In this document: positions 1-9,209 of the stretch, in pieces | Layout: every line of letters begins with the position of its first letter | Position numbering within the stretch: the stretch's first letter is position 1 | Source: JAVKFF01 sp040226215 | GTDB lineage: Bacteria; Pseudomonadota; Alphaproteobacteria; DSM-16000; Inquilinaceae | Assembly (NCBI GenBank): GCA_040226215.1 | Contig: JAVKFF010000122.1 | Coordinates: 89,137-153,136 of the forward strand | DNA length: 64,000 bases | Reading direction: 5' to 3' | Made by a program: the position numbers and the translations under genes | The notes under the pieces: model-generated | What the model was told of the DNA's origin: nothing | The model's input: only the letters and a program-made list of their open reading frames with translations | Database searches by the model: none

Positions 1-1
1 C

Positions 2-268
2 ATGCCCAGACCCTGCGCCTCGGGCTACGGCATGGGGCTGAGCGACGACGGCACGGCCTGGCTGTTGGAAGGCTACAACGGCACCTGGGACTACGAGGAC
101 GGGGAAGTCACCTTCACTGTGGTGGAGTACGAACTGGGCCTGGGCAAGCCGGTGACGGGCGAGGTGGAGCGCTTCACCATGGAGATCACGGCCTATCACG
201 GCGACCGCTTCGACTTCGCGTGGGATGCCGGCGACGAGAACACCGCCTGGCGCTGCCCCGACGGCTAG
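2..268 (+). CDS. C-terminal fragment of an unknown protein (runs off left edge)
   Basis: The reading frame is open from the left edge to a TAG at 266-268. The ATG at position 2 is probably internal, so this is the last ~88 residues of a longer protein. The visible part is rich in Trp, Tyr, Gly and acidic residues (WDYEDGEVTFTVVEYELG), which suggests beta strands. No domain is recognised and no function is proposed. It is convergent with the acyl-CoA ligase, and the two 3' ends overlap by four bases. Confidence 0.5.
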   Translation: MPRPCASGYGMGLSDDGTAWLLEGYNGTWDYEDGEVTFTVVEYELGLGKPVTGEVERFTMEITAYHGDRFDFAWDAGDENTAWRCPDG

Positions 269-1992
269 TCTGCCCTGGCCGCGCCGGTGTCGGCGGCTCC
301 GGCGGCGGCACGCGCCGCCTCCTCGGCCAGCAGGGCCTTGCGGTCCAGCTTGCCGATCAGCGTCTTGGGCAGCGGCTCGGTGCGGAACTCGACCTGCTTG
401 GGCATCTCGATCGGCGACAGCTTGTCCTGCAGGAACGCCTTCAACGTTGCCGTGTCGAGCGTGTGGCCCTCGCGCAGCTTCACGAAGGCCTTCACCGTTT
501 CGCCGCGATAGGGGTCGGGCACGCCGGCCACCACGCATTCCTCCACGGCCGGGTGCAGGTAGACCGCCTCCTCCACCACCCGGGGATAGACATTATAGCC
601 GCCGGCCAGGATCAGGTCCTTGATGCGGTCGACGATGAAGGTATAGCCGTCCTCATCGACATAGCCGACATCGGCCGTATGCAGCCAGCCGTCGCGCAGG
701 GTCTCGGCCGTCTCCCCCGGCTGGTTCAGATAGCCCGTCATCAGCTGCGGGCCGCGGATGCACAGCTCGCCCCGTTCGCCCGGCGCCACCTCGCGGTCGC
801 GGTCCTCCAGGTCGACGAACTTGATCTCCGTTTGCGGCAGGGGCAGGCCGATCGAGCCGGTCTTGTTCATCCCCACAAGCGGATTGGCGTGCGTCACGGG
901 CGCCGCCTCCGTCAGGCCATAGCCCTCGACCAGCACGCAGCCGGTCATCGCCTCGAAGCGCTGCTTCACGTCCAGGGGCAGCGGCGCCCCGCCGGTGATG
1001 CACATGCGCAGGCTCGACAGGTCGTACTTGCCGATATCGTGGTGGTTGTTCATCGCCGCGAAGATCGTCGGCACGGCGGCGAGATAGCTGGGCCGGCGCG
1101 CCGTGATGGTCTTGAGCATGCCGACCAGATCGAACCGCGGCATCATCACGATCGTGGCGCCGATACGCACCGACAGGTTCAAGAGCACCGTCATCGCGAA
1201 GACGTGGAAGAAGGGCAGAATCGCCAGCGTCGTCTCCTCGCCATACCGCGCCGGCGTGAACCAGGCGGCGCTCTGCGCCACGTTGGCGGCGATCGCGCCG
1301 TGGCTCAGCATGGCGCCCTTGGGGATGCCCGTCGTGCCGCCGGTATATTGCAGCACGGCGAGATCGCCGTCCGCGACCGCCACCGGCGCCGGCCGGCCGT
1401 CATTGCGGACCAGCCGGGCGTAGCCGATCACGCCGCCGCCCTCGGCCAGATGCGCCCGCTCGCGCCGCTTGAACAGGCGGAACAGCAGGCCCTTCGGCCA
1501 GGGCAGAATGTCCGCCATGGGACAGATCACGATATGGCGCATGGCGCCCTGGCCAAGCAGCGGCGAGGCCTTGTCGGCCAGCACCTTCAGGTCCAGCGTC
1601 ACCATGATCTCGGTCGCGGAATCGGCCGCCTGCCGCGCGATCTCGCGCGCCGTGTAGAGCGGGTTGAAGTTGACCACCGTGCAGCCCGCCAGCAGGCTGC
1701 CATAGAAGGCGATCAGGTAGTAGGGACAGTTCGGCAGCAGCAGCCCGATCCGGGTGCCCTTGCCGAAACCCGCCTGCTGCAGCCCGCGGGCGAAATGCCG
1801 CACGTCGCGCCACAGCCGGGCATAGCTGGTGCACCGGCCGAGAAAATCGGCACCGGCACGGTCGGGAAACCGCTCGGCGGTGCGCCGCAGGTTCTCCACC
1901 ACCGGCGCAGCGTCGAGTGGCTGGTCCCAGGCGATGCCCGGCGGATAATGCGCCTCCCAGGGCCGCCGGCCGGCCTCGACGCCGGATGACAC
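265..1992 (-). CDS. fadD: Long-chain fatty-acid--CoA ligase (FadD-like)
   Basis: AMP-binding acyl-CoA synthetase that activates fatty acids to acyl-CoA through an acyl-adenylate, feeding beta-oxidation or lipid synthesis. The P-loop-like motif YTGGTTGIPKG lies about residue 210. Later come the adenylation signature GYGLTEAAP, the hinge region DRIKDLILAGGYNVYPR, and a C-terminal catalytic lysine in LIGKLDRK. Length (~575 aa) fits FadD. The start chosen is GTG at 1992, directly after a strong GGAGGTGA ribosome site; it places WEAHYPP near the N-terminus as in FadD. In-frame ATGs at 2007, 2034 and 2103 are alternatives with poorer ribosome sites. The gene is divergent from the MsbA-like exporter. 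Substrate chain length is not readable from sequence. Confidence 0.9.
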   Translation of the reverse strand: MSSGVEAGRRPWEAHYPPGIAWDQPLDAAPVVENLRRTAERFPDRAGADFLGRCTSYARLWRDVRHFARGLQQAGFGKGTRIGLLLPNCPYYLIAFYGSLLAGCTVVNFNPLYTAREIARQAADSATEIMVTLDLKVLADKASPLLGQGAMRHIVICPMADILPWPKGLLFRLFKRRERAHLAEGGGVIGYARLVRNDGRPAPVAVADGDLAVLQYTGGTTGIPKGAMLSHGAIAANVAQSAAWFTPARYGEETTLAILPFFHVFAMTVLLNLSVRIGATIVMMPRFDLVGMLKTITARRPSYLAAVPTIFAAMNNHHDIGKYDLSSLRMCITGGAPLPLDVKQRFEAMTGCVLVEGYGLTEAAPVTHANPLVGMNKTGSIGLPLPQTEIKFVDLEDRDREVAPGERGELCIRGPQLMTGYLNQPGETAETLRDGWLHTADVGYVDEDGYTFIVDRIKDLILAGGYNVYPRVVEEAVYLHPAVEECVVAGVPDPYRGETVKAFVKLREGHTLDTATLKAFLQDKLSPIEMPKQVEFRTEPLPKTLIGKLDRKALLAEEAARAAAGAADTGAARAD

Positions 1993-2223
1993 GTCACCTC
2001 CAGCCATGCGCTTGCGCCCTGACATTGGTTTCATGGCTGGGTCCCGCCCTGGGATCCGCCATTTCCTTGTTGTCCGGAAGCGTGTAGGGAGCGGCCTGAT
2101 CATTCAAGTGAATTCACCAGCGGCCGGCTGGCCAGACCCGGTCGCTTCGCTTGAATGCCGGCCGGCGCACCGTTATCTACGCGCAGACCTGATCGTCCTC
2201 CCACGGGGAAGTGTATCGCGGCT

Positions 2224-4035
2224 GTGAGCGCAATTTTCGAGATCACCCGGGAAGACAGCCGTGCCCGCAAGCTGATACGGCGTGTCTTCTGGAAGTATAT
2301 CTGGCCAATGCGCTGGAAGTTCCTGGTCGCGCTCCTCTGCATGGGTGCGGTCTCGGGCACGACCGGGCTATCCGCCTGGCTGATGCAGCCGGCCATCGAC
2401 GGCATCTTCGCCCAGCAGCGCCGCGACCTCGTGCTGCCCATCGCCATGGCGATCTGCGGCGTCTTCGTGGTCAAGGGCCTGGCGACCTTCTTCGTCGGCA
2501 TCATCATGAACGACATCGCCCGGCGCAGCGTCGCCCGCATCCAGGGCGAACTGTTCCGCAAGCTGATGGATGCCGACTTGGCGCGGCTGCACAGATCCTC
2601 CTCCGGCGCCATGATCGCCCATCTGACCAACGATGTCGGGCTGATGCAGGGCATGGTGTCGAACGGCGTCACCGCTCTCGGCAAGGACGCCACCTCGCTG
2701 GTCTTCCTGGTCGCGGTGATGCTGATCCTCGACCCTGAACTGTTCCTGATCGCCGGACTCGCCTTCCCCCTGGCGGTGCTGCCGATCATCCTCATCGGCC
2801 GCTTCACCCGGCGCTATACGCGGCGCCAGCAGAACGCGATCTCCGGCCTGATGAGCCGGTTGACCCAGGTCTTCCAGTCGGTGCGCCACGTCAAGGCCTA
2901 CAACGCCGAGGAGCGGGAGACCGCCCGCGCCTACGACATGATCTGGAACCTGGCGCGCATCTCCCAGAAACAGGCCCGGGTCAGCGCCTCGGCGCACCCG
3001 CTGATGGAGACGCTGGCCGGCCTCGCCATCGCCGGCGTCATCGCCTATGGCGGCTATCAGGTGATCGACGGCGTGCGCACACCGGGCACCTTCATGGCCT
3101 ATATCACCGCCGTCATCCTGGCCTACGAGCCCCTGAAGCGCCTCGCCGGCATCAACGTCGTGCTGCAGAACGGGCTGATGGGTGCGGAGCGCGTCTTCGC
3201 CACCCTCGACAACAAGCCGACGATCACCGACAAGCCGGGCGCTCTCACCCTCGGCCGCGTCGAGGGTCGCATCGGCTTCCACAACGTGCATTTCGCCTAC
3301 GGCCCCGACATCCCCGCCCTGCGCGGCGTCGACTTCGAGATCCGGCCCGGCGAGCGCATCGCCTTCGTCGGCCCGTCGGGCGCCGGCAAGTCGACGGCGC
3401 TGAACCTGATCCCGCGCTTCTACGATCCCGATCTGGGCGCGGTCCGGATCGACGGGCACGATCTGCGCGACGTCACAATGCACAGCCTGCGCGCCAACCT
3501 GGCCCTGGTCAGCCAGGAGGTGGTGCTGTTCGTCGACACGATCCGCGAGAACATCCGCTACGCCCGGCCCGACGCCTCGGAGGAGGAGGTCCTGCGCGCC
3601 GCCAAGGCCGCCGCCGCCCACGACTTCATCGTCGACATGTCCGAGGGCTACGACACAAGGGCCGGCGAGCAGGGCGTGCGCCTGTCGGGCGGCCAGCGCC
3701 AGCGCATCTCCATCGCCCGGGCGATGCTGAAGGACGCCCCGGTGCTGCTGCTGGACGAGGCGACCTCGGCGTTGGACACCCAGTCGGAGCGGCTGGTGCA
3801 GGAGGCGCTGCGCACGCTGATGAAGGGCCGCACCACCGTCGTCATCGCCCACCGCCTGTCGACGGTGGTGGACTGCGACCGCATCTTCGTCTTCAACGAG
3901 GGCCGCATCGTCGAGGCCGGCGCGCATGGCGCGCTGATCGCCGACAACAATCTCTACGCCCGGCTCTGGCGCATGCAGACCAGCGACGATCCCGAGGCCA
4001 TCGGGACCGAGCCGCAGGCCGTCGCCGGGGAGTAG
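2224..4035 (+). CDS. ABC exporter, fused permease-ATPase (MsbA-like)
   Basis: A half-transporter of ~603 aa with an N-terminal six-helix membrane domain (residues ~15-310) and a C-terminal ATPase domain. Walker A GPSGAGKST is at ~383, the signature LSGGQRQR at ~487, Walker B VLLLDEATSALD at ~506 and the switch histidine in IAHRLSTV follows. It would work as a homodimer in the inner membrane. Length and the motif AWLMQPAIDGIF resemble lipid A/phospholipid flippases of the MsbA group, but substrate assignment is inference. The GTG at 2224 is preferred; an upstream ATG at 2155 adds 23 residues of non-typical sequence. A GGGGAAG stretch lies 13 bases upstream. The gene is divergent from fadD. Confidence 0.85.
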   Translation: MSAIFEITREDSRARKLIRRVFWKYIWPMRWKFLVALLCMGAVSGTTGLSAWLMQPAIDGIFAQQRRDLVLPIAMAICGVFVVKGLATFFVGIIMNDIARRSVARIQGELFRKLMDADLARLHRSSSGAMIAHLTNDVGLMQGMVSNGVTALGKDATSLVFLVAVMLILDPELFLIAGLAFPLAVLPIILIGRFTRRYTRRQQNAISGLMSRLTQVFQSVRHVKAYNAEERETARAYDMIWNLARISQKQARVSASAHPLMETLAGLAIAGVIAYGGYQVIDGVRTPGTFMAYITAVILAYEPLKRLAGINVVLQNGLMGAERVFATLDNKPTITDKPGALTLGRVEGRIGFHNVHFAYGPDIPALRGVDFEIRPGERIAFVGPSGAGKSTALNLIPRFYDPDLGAVRIDGHDLRDVTMHSLRANLALVSQEVVLFVDTIRENIRYARPDASEEEVLRAAKAAAAHDFIVDMSEGYDTRAGEQGVRLSGGQRQRISIARAMLKDAPVLLLDEATSALDTQSERLVQEALRTLMKGRTTVVIAHRLSTVVDCDRIFVFNEGRIVEAGAHGALIADNNLYARLWRMQTSDDPEAIGTEPQAVAGE

Positions 4036-4089
4036 TCGAGCCACAGACCGGTTTGCGGTCTTCGAGCCGTCGTCATAGGCTGTCCGGAC

Positions 4090-5499
4090 ATGGACAGCCA
4101 CGCCCACGACATCACCGCCCTCGCCCTCGCCGTCGGCATCGCCGTCGTCTGCGGCATCGCCATGACCCGCATGCGCCAGCCGGCCATCGTCGGCTACATC
4201 CTGGCCGGCGTGGTGCTGGGGCCGACCGCGCTGGGCCTGGTGGAGAACACAGGCAGCGTCAGCATCCTGGCCGAACTCGGCGTCCTCATGCTGCTCTTCA
4301 TCATCGGCATGGAGCTGTCGCTGCGCGCGCTGCTCTCGGTGCTGACCGTTGCCCTGCTCTGCATGGTGCTGCAATTGACCGCGGCGCTCGGCATCGGTTT
4401 CGGCATCGGCTGGCTGGCCGGCTGGTCGACCGCGCAGTCGCTGGTCATCAGCTTCGCCATCTCGCTGTCCTCCACTGCCGTCGCCATCAAGATCCTGGAG
4501 GAGATCGGCGAGCTGCGCACCCAGATTGGCCGGATCACGATCGGCGTGCTGATCGCCCAGGACCTGGCCATCGTGCCGATGATCCTGATCGCCTCCTCGC
4601 TCGGCGAGGCCGTGCCGATCGCCGAACTGGCCGTCAAGATCGCCGCCGCCGTCGCCGTCCTCGCCCTGGTCATCTGGCTGCTGAACCGGCGCGGGCGCAA
4701 GATCGACCTGCCGATCAGGCACTGGCTGCGCGGCCAGCACGACCTGGTGCCGCTGGTCGCCATGGCGATCTGCTTCATCGCCGCCACCCTGTCGGGCCTG
4801 CTCGGCCTGTCGGCCGCCTACGGCGCCTTCATCGCCGGCCTGGTCATCGCCAACACCACCGACCGCAAGGTCATGCTGCGCGCCACCCAGCCGATCCAGG
4901 CGGTCCTCCTGATGGTCTTCTTCCTGTCGATCGGCCTCTTGCTCGACCTCACCTATATCTGGAACAATTTCTGGCTGGTGGCCGGCCTGCTACTCGCCAC
5001 CATCCTCGCCAAGTCGGTGCTCAACGTGGTCATCCTGCGGGCGCTCGGCGAACCGTTCGAGCGCGCCTTCCCAGCCGGCCTCGCCATGGCCCAGATCGGC
5101 GAGTTCTCCTTCGTGCTGACCGGCGTGGCGCTGGCCAACGGGGCGCTCGACCAGGACTTCTACCGGCTGGGCATCGCCATCATCGCGCTCAGTCTGCTGG
5201 CCAGCCCGCTATGGATGATCTCGGCCCGGCGCTTCCACGTCAGCGCCGCGCGCGGCATCTCCGGCGCCAGGCTGCTGCTGGTCCACGTCTACCGGCGCGA
5301 ACTGCGCGGTTTGCGCCGGGTGCGCCGCCTGGTACGCACGGCGCTGAGCCAGCTCGGCCACGCCCTCTACTGGCTGTTCCACCTCGCCGTATACCGGCGC
5401 CGGCCTCCGGCCCGCGACGCCCGGCCGGCGGGGCTGCTGACCGGGCCGGCGACGGGGGAGGCGCCGCGATCCCCCGGGGATGGGGAGGAACGGGCCTAG
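4090..5499 (+). CDS. CPA2-family monovalent cation:proton antiporter (KefB/RosB-like)
   Basis: An integral membrane protein of 469 aa with about twelve hydrophobic segments and the Na_H_exchanger fold. Typical CPA2 motifs are visible: GYILAGVVLGPTALG near residue 35, LGVLMLLFIIGMELS near 65, SLSSTAVAIKILEE near 130 and GLAMAQIGEFSFVL near 335. It should exchange K+ or Na+ for H+. It ends soon after the last helix, so the C-terminal TrkA_N nucleotide-binding domain of KefB/KefC is absent. The start is 54 bases after the ABC exporter stop, so co-transcription is possible. Its 3' end overlaps the convergent acetyltransferase gene by four bases. Confidence 0.85.
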   Translation: MDSHAHDITALALAVGIAVVCGIAMTRMRQPAIVGYILAGVVLGPTALGLVENTGSVSILAELGVLMLLFIIGMELSLRALLSVLTVALLCMVLQLTAALGIGFGIGWLAGWSTAQSLVISFAISLSSTAVAIKILEEIGELRTQIGRITIGVLIAQDLAIVPMILIASSLGEAVPIAELAVKIAAAVAVLALVIWLLNRRGRKIDLPIRHWLRGQHDLVPLVAMAICFIAATLSGLLGLSAAYGAFIAGLVIANTTDRKVMLRATQPIQAVLLMVFFLSIGLLLDLTYIWNNFWLVAGLLLATILAKSVLNVVILRALGEPFERAFPAGLAMAQIGEFSFVLTGVALANGALDQDFYRLGIAIIALSLLASPLWMISARRFHVSAARGISGARLLLVHVYRRELRGLRRVRRLVRTALSQLGHALYWLFHLAVYRRRPPARDARPAGLLTGPATGEAPRSPGDGEERA

Positions 5500-6011
5500 G
5501 CGTGGTCGAGGGGCTTCTCCAGCCGCACGAAGAGCGGCTCGAAGCCGGCCCGCCGATAGGTCGCTATCGCCGTCTCGTTGCGGGCCAGCGAGGCGATGCG
5601 CAGCCAGCGCGCGCCGGCCGCCCTCGCCCGCTCCTCGCAGACCGCCAGCAGGGCACGGCCAATGCCCTTGCCCCGGCAGGGCGCGGCGACCAGCAGATCC
5701 ATGACATGGGCGTAGTCGTAATCGACCTCGTCGATCTCGTCGACGGCGCTCACCCGCGTCAGGATCACCGCGTAGCCGACCAGCGCGCCGCCCTGTTCCG
5801 CCACCAGGATGTAGCCATCGCACTCCCGGCAATTGCGCTCGAGATGCTCGACATACCAGGCGCCGATGGCCTCGGGCGGCTTCATGCGGTCGAAAATCGT
5901 TCCCTCAAACGCCTGCAAGGCCCGCACGAGGTCCAGCAGCGCCTCGAGGTCGGTCGGCCGGTAGTCGCGAATCGCCAGCGCCGCGGGCGCGCCCTGGTCG
6001 CGCGGGCTCAT
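5496..6011 (-). CDS. GNAT-family N-acetyltransferase
   Basis: A 171-aa single-domain GCN5-related acetyltransferase. The acetyl-CoA pyrophosphate loop is seen as APCRGKGIGRALL (Q/R-x-x-G-x-G/A) around residue 110, after a beta strand DYDYAHVMDLLV. The C-terminal part (NETAIATYRRAGFEP) is the usual GNAT helix-strand ending. The acceptor substrate is unknown. The ATG overlaps the stop of the upstream aminotransferase gene by four bases (ATGA), so the two are translationally coupled and may act on one pathway. Confidence 0.85.
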   Translation of the reverse strand: MSPRDQGAPAALAIRDYRPTDLEALLDLVRALQAFEGTIFDRMKPPEAIGAWYVEHLERNCRECDGYILVAEQGGALVGYAVILTRVSAVDEIDEVDYDYAHVMDLLVAAPCRGKGIGRALLAVCEERARAAGARWLRIASLARNETAIATYRRAGFEPLFVRLEKPLDHA

Positions 6012-7174
6012 CCGCCGCGGCCGAAATGTGCCGTCAGCCGCTCGATCGCCCCGTCCAGCACTTCCGGCTGCTTGGCGAAGCAGAAGCGCGCCACGCTGGT
6101 CACCGGCTCCTCGACATAGAAGGCCGAGACCGGGATCGCCGTCACGCCGGCCTCCGTCGTGATGTGCCGGCAGAAGTCGACGTCGCGCCCGGCGAAGTCC
6201 GTGCCCTCGAGGTCGATATTGACGAAATAGGTCCCCTCGCAGGGCAGCACCGTGAAGCCCGCTTCCGCGAGCCCCCTGGCGAAGTGGTCGCGCTTGGCCT
6301 GCATGTCGGCCGTCAGCCCGTCGAAATAGGCGTCGTCCTTGGCCAGGCCGTAGGCGACCGCGGCCTGCAGGTTGGGCGGCGTGGTGAAGACCAGGAACTG
6401 GTGCGCCTTCATCACCGGCTCCAGGAGATGCGGGGCGGCGGTGATGTAGCCGACCTTCCAGCCGGTCAGCGAGAAGGTCTTGCCAGCCGAGCCGATCTTC
6501 AGGCAGCGCTCGCGCATGCCGGGCTGGGCCAGCATGGTGCGGTGCTGGCGGTTGCCGAAGACCAGGTGCTCGTAGACCTCGTCGGCGATGACGACGGCAT
6601 CGTGGGCGACGACGAATTCGGCGATCAGCGCCAGCTCGGCGTCGGTGTAGACCTTGGCCGCCGGGTTGAGCGGGTTGTTCAGCAGCACCGCCTTGGTGCG
6701 CTCGCTGAACGCGGCTTCCAGCATCTCCCTCGTCAGCCGCCAGTCGGGCGCGCGCAGGGTGACGAAGCGGGGCGTCGCGCCGGCCCGCCTGACCATCGGC
6801 GCGTAGGCGTCGTAGAGCGGCTGGAAAAGCACCACCTCGTCGCCCGGCTCGACCAGGCCCAGCAGGCAGGCGGCCAGCGCCTCGGTTGCGCCGGAGGTCA
6901 CCAGCACCTCACGCTGCCAGTCGGCCTCGATGCCGTAGAAGCGGCGGTCGTGCTGGGCCACCGCCTGGCGCAGCTCCGGCGTGCCCAGCATGGAGGGATA
7001 CTGGTTCCAGCCGGTGAGGATGGCGTCGGCCGCCTTTTCCAGCACGTCGGGCGGGCCGCGATCGTCCGGGAACCCCTGGCCGAGATTGATCGACTTGTGC
7101 TCGCCCGCCAGCCTCGACATCACCTCGAAGACCGTGGTGCCGAGCCCGGACAGGATGGCGTTCGCCGGTTTCAC
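6008..7174 (-). CDS. Class I/II PLP-dependent aminotransferase
   Basis: A fold-type I aminotransferase of 388 aa. Seen are the N-terminal motif INLGQGFPD, the SGATEALAA cofactor phosphate region, NNPLNPAAKVY, and the Schiff-base lysine in GSAGKTFSLTGWKVGY. The GQGFPD and GKTFSLTGWKVGY signatures resemble the kynurenine aminotransferase / methionine aminotransferase (YbdL) group, so a broad or glutamine/methionine-type transaminase is plausible but not proven. The GTG at 7174 is chosen because GGAGGA stands six bases upstream and the preceding frame is not protein-like. Coupled by ATGA overlap to the downstream acetyltransferase. Confidence 0.85.
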   Translation of the reverse strand: MKPANAILSGLGTTVFEVMSRLAGEHKSINLGQGFPDDRGPPDVLEKAADAILTGWNQYPSMLGTPELRQAVAQHDRRFYGIEADWQREVLVTSGATEALAACLLGLVEPGDEVVLFQPLYDAYAPMVRRAGATPRFVTLRAPDWRLTREMLEAAFSERTKAVLLNNPLNPAAKVYTDAELALIAEFVVAHDAVVIADEVYEHLVFGNRQHRTMLAQPGMRERCLKIGSAGKTFSLTGWKVGYITAAPHLLEPVMKAHQFLVFTTPPNLQAAVAYGLAKDDAYFDGLTADMQAKRDHFARGLAEAGFTVLPCEGTYFVNIDLEGTDFAGRDVDFCRHITTEAGVTAIPVSAFYVEEPVTSVARFCFAKQPEVLDGAIERLTAHFGRGG

Positions 7175-7188
7175 CTGATCCTCCTCCC

Positions 7189-8964
7189 TCAGAGCGGCCA
7201 GGCGAGAAGGATTACCGGCACACCCACCGCCACCACAAGCACTTCCAGGGGCAGCCCCATGCGCCAGTAGTCGCCGAACTTGTAGCCGCCCGGTCCCATG
7301 ATCAGCGTGTTGTTCTGGTGACCGATCGGCGTCAGGAAGGCGCAACTGGCACCGACCGCCACGGCCATCAGAAAGGGGTCGGCAGAGACATCGAGGCGGC
7401 CGGCGATGGAAATCGAGATCGGCGCCATCACCACGGCCGTGGCGGCGTTGTTCATGACGTCCGACAGGGTCATCGTCACCACCATGATGATGGCAAGGAT
7501 GGCCCAGACCGGCAGCGCCCCCGCCACCGACAGGATGGCGCCGGCGATGATGTCCGTCGCGCCGGTGGTGGACAGCGCCGTGCCGACCGGGATCATCGCG
7601 CCAAGCAGCATGATCACCGGCCAGTCGATGGCCTCATAGGCGTCGCGCGGCGTGATGATGCCGATCAGCACGATCACCAGCAGCGCCGTCAGCAGCGCGA
7701 TGGGCAGCGAGACCAGCCCCATGGAACCGGCGGCGATCGCCGCGGCGAAAACGCCGATCGGCACCAGGTTCAGCCCGAATGTCAGCTTCAGCTCGCGCTC
7801 GGCCAGCGGCAGGCAACCCAGGAAGCGCAGAGTGTCCGACAATGTCGACCGGTCGGTCTGGATCAGCATCACGTCGCCGGGACGGATAGTCGTGTCGCGC
7901 AGGCGCCTTCGCATGGGCTGGCCCTCGCGCGCCAGGGCCAGCAGGTTGACGTTGAAGCGACGGCTCAGCGCCAGTTCGCGCGGGGTGCGGCCGGAGACCC
8001 GGGCGCCCGGCGCCACCACCGCCTCGACCAGGGCATTCTCCTCGTCGCGCAGCTGTTCCGCCGTGATGGCGACTTCCGGCACCAGGGTCAGCTTGTAGTC
8101 CTTCTCCAGTTCGCCCAGCACGTTGGGTTCGTCGACCGCGGCCAGCAGCACGTCGCCTTCGTGGATGCGCTCGAGCCGCGCCCCGATCAGCGGGCGCTCG
8201 CCCCGGAACAGGCCGATGATGTGGAAACCGCCAGCCTCGATCTCGCGCTCGGCGGTGGCGATGGCCTTGCCGATCAGCGGACTCTCGGCCTCGACGCTGA
8301 GTTCGGTCACGTAGTCGGCGATCTCGAAGGTCGTCGTGTCGTCGCCGCCGGTACGACCCTTGGGCAGAAGGCGCCAGCCGATCAGCACGATATAGGCGAG
8401 CCCGGCCAGCAGCACGGCCGCGCCGACCGGCGTGAAGTCGAACATGCCGAAGGGGCTGCCCTCCGCGCCGCCGCGATAGGTGGCCACGATGATGTTCGGC
8501 GGCGTGCCGATCAGCGTCACCATGCCGCCGAGGATGGATCCGAAGGCAAGCGGCATGAGGATACGCGAGGGCGGATAGCCGCCATCCCGCGCCGCCTTGA
8601 TCGCCACCGGCATCAGCAGGGCCAGCGCGCCGACATTGTTCATGAACATCGACAGCACCGCCGCCAGCGCGGTCAGGGCGGCTGTCTGCCGGGTTGCGCC
8701 CCTGACCCATTGGCCAAGCATGCGGGCGATGCGATCGATGATGCCGCTGGCGATGAAGGCGCGGGTCAGGGCCAGTACCACGGCGACCAGCACCACCGCC
8801 GGGTGACCGAAACCGACGAAGGCGCTGTCCATGGGAACCAGGCCCAGCAGGGTGGAGGCCGCCAGCGTCGCCAGTGCCACCACGTCGAAGCGGAACCGGC
8901 CCCAGATGAACATCGCCATGGCCACCGCGAGGACGCCGAAAATGAGGTACTGCTCGTTGCTCAT
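7189..8964 (-). CDS. SLC13-family permease with two TrkA_C (RCK_C) domains
   Basis: A 591-aa membrane protein of the DASS/SLC13 type. The N-terminal membrane half (~1-200) carries the SNN-like signature MFMNNVGALALLMP and LIGTPPNI. A cytosolic insert (~210-390) has two RCK_C modules, each ending in a G-D-V-L/M-L strand (EGDVLLAAVDE, PGDVMLIQTD). The C-terminal membrane half repeats the fold with LSDVMNNAATAVVMAP and LTPIGHQNNT. Similar proteins import sulfate, dicarboxylates or organic anions; the substrate cannot be told here. Start ATG at 8964. The stop is 14 bases before the aminotransferase GTG, so the genes may share a transcript. Confidence 0.85.
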   Translation of the reverse strand: MSNEQYLIFGVLAVAMAMFIWGRFRFDVVALATLAASTLLGLVPMDSAFVGFGHPAVVLVAVVLALTRAFIASGIIDRIARMLGQWVRGATRQTAALTALAAVLSMFMNNVGALALLMPVAIKAARDGGYPPSRILMPLAFGSILGGMVTLIGTPPNIIVATYRGGAEGSPFGMFDFTPVGAAVLLAGLAYIVLIGWRLLPKGRTGGDDTTTFEIADYVTELSVEAESPLIGKAIATAEREIEAGGFHIIGLFRGERPLIGARLERIHEGDVLLAAVDEPNVLGELEKDYKLTLVPEVAITAEQLRDEENALVEAVVAPGARVSGRTPRELALSRRFNVNLLALAREGQPMRRRLRDTTIRPGDVMLIQTDRSTLSDTLRFLGCLPLAERELKLTFGLNLVPIGVFAAAIAAGSMGLVSLPIALLTALLVIVLIGIITPRDAYEAIDWPVIMLLGAMIPVGTALSTTGATDIIAGAILSVAGALPVWAILAIIMVVTMTLSDVMNNAATAVVMAPISISIAGRLDVSADPFLMAVAVGASCAFLTPIGHQNNTLIMGPGGYKFGDYWRMGLPLEVLVVAVGVPVILLAWPL

Positions 8965-9209
8965 GCGCGATCCATTGAGGGATTCGACGCGCCAGCTTAG
9001 CGGACCATCGGGCACGCGTCTTGTCGGGCATCTGCGGGAAATCCGCCGGGGTGTGATGAATGACACAGCCCGCGGGCGGCAAATCGCCGAATGTCGGTGA
9101 TGACAGGGCTGTGCGCCTGTCATTGGGGAAAGCGCAAGGATCCGGGTGGCCGCCACGTCTCGAACTTCGGGGGGATCGGTGGCCGCCCGGTCCTCCTTCG
9201 TCGCCCCGT
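8965..9209. other. Intergenic region upstream of the SLC13 gene with a perfect hairpin
   Basis: No gene is supported here. At 9100-9123 an 8-bp perfect inverted repeat ATGACAGG/CCTGTCAT with an 8-base loop lies between the end of the acetyltransferase gene and the permease gene. It has no U-run, so it may be a weak terminator of the upstream pair or an operator for the permease. A GCCCGCGGGC palindrome is also present near 9070. Confidence 0.35.

Noticed and set aside
220..1989. 589-codon plus-strand frame opposite the acyl-CoA ligase gene
   Set aside because: Arg/His/Gln-rich composition with no motif; it is the GC-driven shadow of fadD on the other strand.
2368..4740. 790-codon minus-strand frame across the ABC exporter and antiporter genes
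   Set aside because: It spans two well-supported plus-strand genes, has Asp/Gln/His/Gly-rich low-information sequence and no domain.
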